Assembly: GCA_001512375.1 (NCBI GenBank)
Contig: LFRN01000178.1
Coordinates: 34,276-94,077, forward strand
DNA length: 59,802 bases
From: Candidatus Methanoculleus thermohydrogenotrophicum
Lineage (GTDB): Archaea > Halobacteriota > Methanomicrobia > Methanomicrobiales > Methanoculleaceae
Reading direction: 5' to 3'
Part shown: positions 57,924 through 59,802 of the stretch, one piece after another
Numbering within the stretch: the first letter of the stretch is position 1
Layout of the letters: each line of letters starts with the position of its first letter
Program-made: the position numbers and the translations under genes
Notes under the pieces: generated by a model
The model's database searches: none
Seen by the model: only the letters and a program-made list of their open reading frames with translations
Told to the model about the DNA's origin: nothing

Positions 57924-59027
57924 ATGGCAGACGTCTATTTCGCCAGCCTCCGGGCAAGGAGTCACCATGAGAGTAAAGTTCAGAAGATCCGCCGCCTTTT
58001 TGATGTGGCCGGGTTCAACGAGATCGTCCGGCCGGGCGACCTTGCGGCCGTCAAACTGCACGTCGGGGAGCGGGGGTGCGATGCCCACATAAATCCGATC
58101 TTCGCCCGTCAGGTGGTGGATAAGATGAAGGAGCGAGGAGCGCACCCCTTCATCACTGATACCGGTACGCTCTACGCGGGGAGCAGGGCAGATGCAGTCA
58201 GGCATACCGTCACCGCCATCGAACACGGTTTTGCTTACGCGGTGGTCAGCGCCCCGGTGATCATCGCCGATGGACTCCGAGGTGACTACTGGTCTGAGGT
58301 CCCGGTCAGCGGAAAGCATTTCCAGAGGGTTCGGATCGCCGGGAGCATCCTCGACGCCGACAGCATGCTTGTCCTTTCGCACGTCAAGGGCCACGACCTG
58401 GCCGGGTTTGGGGGCGCAATAAAGAACCTGGCGATGGGTTGCGCCCCACCCTCAGGGAAGGCAGAGCAACATGCGGGCCGGCCGTTCGTGGAGATTGAGC
58501 AGTGCGGAGGGTGCGGGAAGTGCACCCGTGTCTGCCCGCAGGCAGCTATTACCATCACCGAAGGGCGGGCACAGATCAACCCAGAGCACTGCGTCGGGTG
58601 CGGCGACTGTATGCGCTCCTGCCCCACGGGAGCGATCGAGTTTGACTGGAGCACAGAGATCCAGCCGTTCCTGGAGAGGCTCTGTGAGTATGCCCTCGGC
58701 GCCGTCCTTAATAAACCCGGGAGAGTGGGCTACATCAACTTCCTTCTCAACATCACCCCCGACTGCGATTGCGTCCCCTGGAGCGACGCGGCGATCGTTC
58801 CCGATATCGGGATCCTCGCCTCCACTGATCCGGTCGCTATCGACCACGCGAGCCTCGATCTCATCAACAGCCAGCGGGGGTTTGCCCGAACAGCGCTTGA
58901 GGCAAACCTTGCCCCCGGAGAAGACAAGTTTAAGGGGATCTGGGACTACACAGATGCCCACTACCAGATAACCTACGCCGCCGCAATCGGTCTTGGCAAT
59001 GCGTCTTACCATCTGATCGAGTTGTGA
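57924..59027 (+). CDS. DUF362 protein with two [4Fe-4S] ferredoxin clusters
   Basis: A 367-residue protein: an N-terminal DUF362 domain (about 1-185 and 235-350) with KLHVGERGCDAHINPIFARQV near 50 and DTGTLYAGSR near 80. It is interrupted by a bacterial-type ferredoxin module with CGGCGKCTRVCPQAAI near 195 and CVGCGDCMRSCPTGAI near 225, the eight Cys expected for two [4Fe-4S] clusters. GAGGGAG precedes the ATG. Such proteins are thought to take part in electron transfer or cluster-dependent reactions; the substrate is unknown. It stands alone between degenerate regions. Confidence 0.88.
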   Translation: MADVYFASLRARSHHESKVQKIRRLFDVAGFNEIVRPGDLAAVKLHVGERGCDAHINPIFARQVVDKMKERGAHPFITDTGTLYAGSRADAVRHTVTAIEHGFAYAVVSAPVIIADGLRGDYWSEVPVSGKHFQRVRIAGSILDADSMLVLSHVKGHDLAGFGGAIKNLAMGCAPPSGKAEQHAGRPFVEIEQCGGCGKCTRVCPQAAITITEGRAQINPEHCVGCGDCMRSCPTGAIEFDWSTEIQPFLERLCEYALGAVLNKPGRVGYINFLLNITPDCDCVPWSDAAIVPDIGILASTDPVAIDHASLDLINSQRGFARTALEANLAPGEDKFKGIWDYTDAHYQITYAAAIGLGNASYHLIEL

Positions 59028-59099
59028 AAGCGTGATCGAAGAGTGATACTGCTGCTCTGCGGGAGTCCCCCACACGAGGGGAACAACCGCGTTGGTGCC

Positions 59100-59545
59100 C
59101 GAGGAATGTGCAATGGATCCTGGAGCGTGAGAGTACCAGGACCGAAACCACACTGCTTGCAGAGAACCGCATCCCCTCTGCACCGGCGAGGAACGCGCCA
59201 GCGACGACGGGCTTAAATGAATATCATCAGGAGGATATAGGAGATGAACAGGTTCATCGTCGGCACCCCGATCTATTTCGGAACCCGTGAAGCGATCCGA
59301 TCTCGGCCCTGCAGCGAACGATACAGCCAGTCACGGCGGCACCGGGCTCGTTCCTCTCGCGAGAAGTGGCGGCATATTGCCGCGCTCCTGAGATTGTTGA
59401 TACCTTTCCCAATCAAATAGATCGCTCCGGGCTCGACCTCCCTGGAACATGGTCTCTTGGGATGGTGTTCCCGGAGAAACCTTAAGCGACGAGGAGGGGA
59501 TGAAGACGGTCTGGCGGTTCGCCGGGAACGTGGCGTTCCTGCCCT
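59100..59545 (+). pseudogene. Decayed flavodoxin-fold (NADPH-dependent FMN reductase-like) gene
   Basis: Fragments in order but in different frames: DDGLNE near 59200, then RFIVGTPIYFGT at 59250-59285 (the FMN phosphate-side motif of iron-sulfur flavoprotein and FMN reductase families), EAIRS near 59290, and near 59500 MKTVWRFAGNVAFL, resembling the last helix of such proteins. Several frameshifts and stops separate them and the Cys motif is gone, so it is non-functional. Confidence in the family rests mainly on IVGTPIYFG. Confidence 0.5.
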
Positions 59546-59585
59546 GAACAGGAGATTGCAGTGAGAGGTTGAGTTTGCCGGTGAA

Positions 59586-59802
59586 CTACCCCACCCGTAC
59601 AAATAGAGTTTCCCGGCTATCACTCCCCCCCCAAGAGGGGGAGGAACCACAGGCTCGAAGACACTGATCCTCACCCGCCAACGCAAAGTGTTCGAGCTCC
59701 CGGTCGTGGAAGGGCCCGCAGTCCGGAGAGATTCACTCCCGGTCCATGAGCATCAGGTCAGCCATCCGGTAACCGCAAACAGAACAGGTCCTGGAGGAGG
59801 GC
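59586..59802 (-). pseudogene. tnpB C-terminal remnant, family A, with internal stop (partial)
   Basis: On the minus strand this reads SRTCSVCGYRMADLMLMDRE, then TGA in place of Trp, then ISPDCGPFHDRE: the complete TnpB zinc finger (CxxC...CxxC-like) and the start of the DRDxN segment. It continues RACGSSPSWGGSDSRE over a G/C hairpin and stops at TAG within GGTGGGGTAGTTCACC. Upstream sequence lies beyond the right window edge. The premature stop and loss of the DRDxNAA residues show it is inactive. Confidence 0.8.

Noticed and set aside
59060-59095. Another tnpB end around TCCCCCACACGAGGGGAA
   Set aside because: The hairpin is short and lacks both the GTCAC/TTCAC end and any protein-level similarity.

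Overview
The window comes from a methanogenic euryarchaeon, most likely a Methanoculleus-like member of the Methanomicrobiales. Indicators are RNA polymerase genes split as B''/B'/A'/A'', a nine-gene A-type ATP synthase operon, Sss1/Spt5, acidic-tailed L10 and L12, a thermosome, archaeal DTD2, LonB, RtcA, Nob1, and TATA-type promoters. The genus is inferred from gene content and gene order, not from a database search.

Layout. 1-2.3 kb (minus): tandem moeA paralogues (the left one cut by the window edge) behind a small conserved protein. 2.4-8.5 kb (plus): dtdA-ftsZ-secE-spt5, then rpl11-rpl1-rpl10-rpl12. 8.5-9.3 kb: IS transposase remnant. 9.3-17.6 kb (minus): rpoH-rpoB2-rpoB1-rpoA1-rpoA2-rpl30e-nusA, headed by tRNA-Lys. 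17.9-21.5 kb: psiE-like gene, response regulator plus roadblock protein, a decayed gene, tRNA-Pro and a DUF89 protein. 22.1-32.4 kb (minus): a zinc-ribbon protein with an unknown partner, then atpH-I-K-E-C-F-A-B-D with pgk appended. 33.4-38.2 kb (minus): lonB-tldD-tldE-bofA-like. 38.3-41.2 kb (plus): prs-rtcA-nob1, then a GfcR-like regulator. 41.3-45.5 kb: thermosome, a possible beta-grasp protein, tRNA-Ser, thiM-thiE and a TrmO-family gene. 45.5-49.4 kb (plus): molybdate/tungstate ABC transporter with a second TsaA/TrmO-like gene inside it, followed by a divergent peptide-deformylase-like protein. 49.8-59.8 kb: accessory zone with rubredoxin, a truncated HTH gene, two MFS transporters, a DUF5518 protein, an arginine deiminase/carbamate kinase operon, a DUF362 ferredoxin-like protein and several decayed genes.

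The housekeeping blocks read as long, tightly coupled operons with many ATGA or TAATG overlaps. Molybdenum/tungsten handling occurs twice: MoeA-type cofactor assembly on the left and high-affinity uptake at 45.6 kb. The latter is preceded by a 25-bp near-palindrome that is a good operator candidate.

The most distinctive pattern is in the spacers. At least eight hold only the 3' end of an IS200/IS605-type tnpB (zinc finger or DRDxN tail plus a G/C-rich hairpin), most of them ending in GTCAC or TTCAC, and no intact transposase is present. Two tail families can be told apart, and they stand in the same B-then-A tandem order at two loci. Other unusual items are a 48-nt near-copy of thiE placed 6 kb away, a 69-nt exact repeat joining the rpl10 and rpl12 tails, a 54-codon membrane protein heading the arginine deiminase operon, and the deformylase-like protein. 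No CRISPR array, intact IS element, rRNA gene or replication origin was seen.
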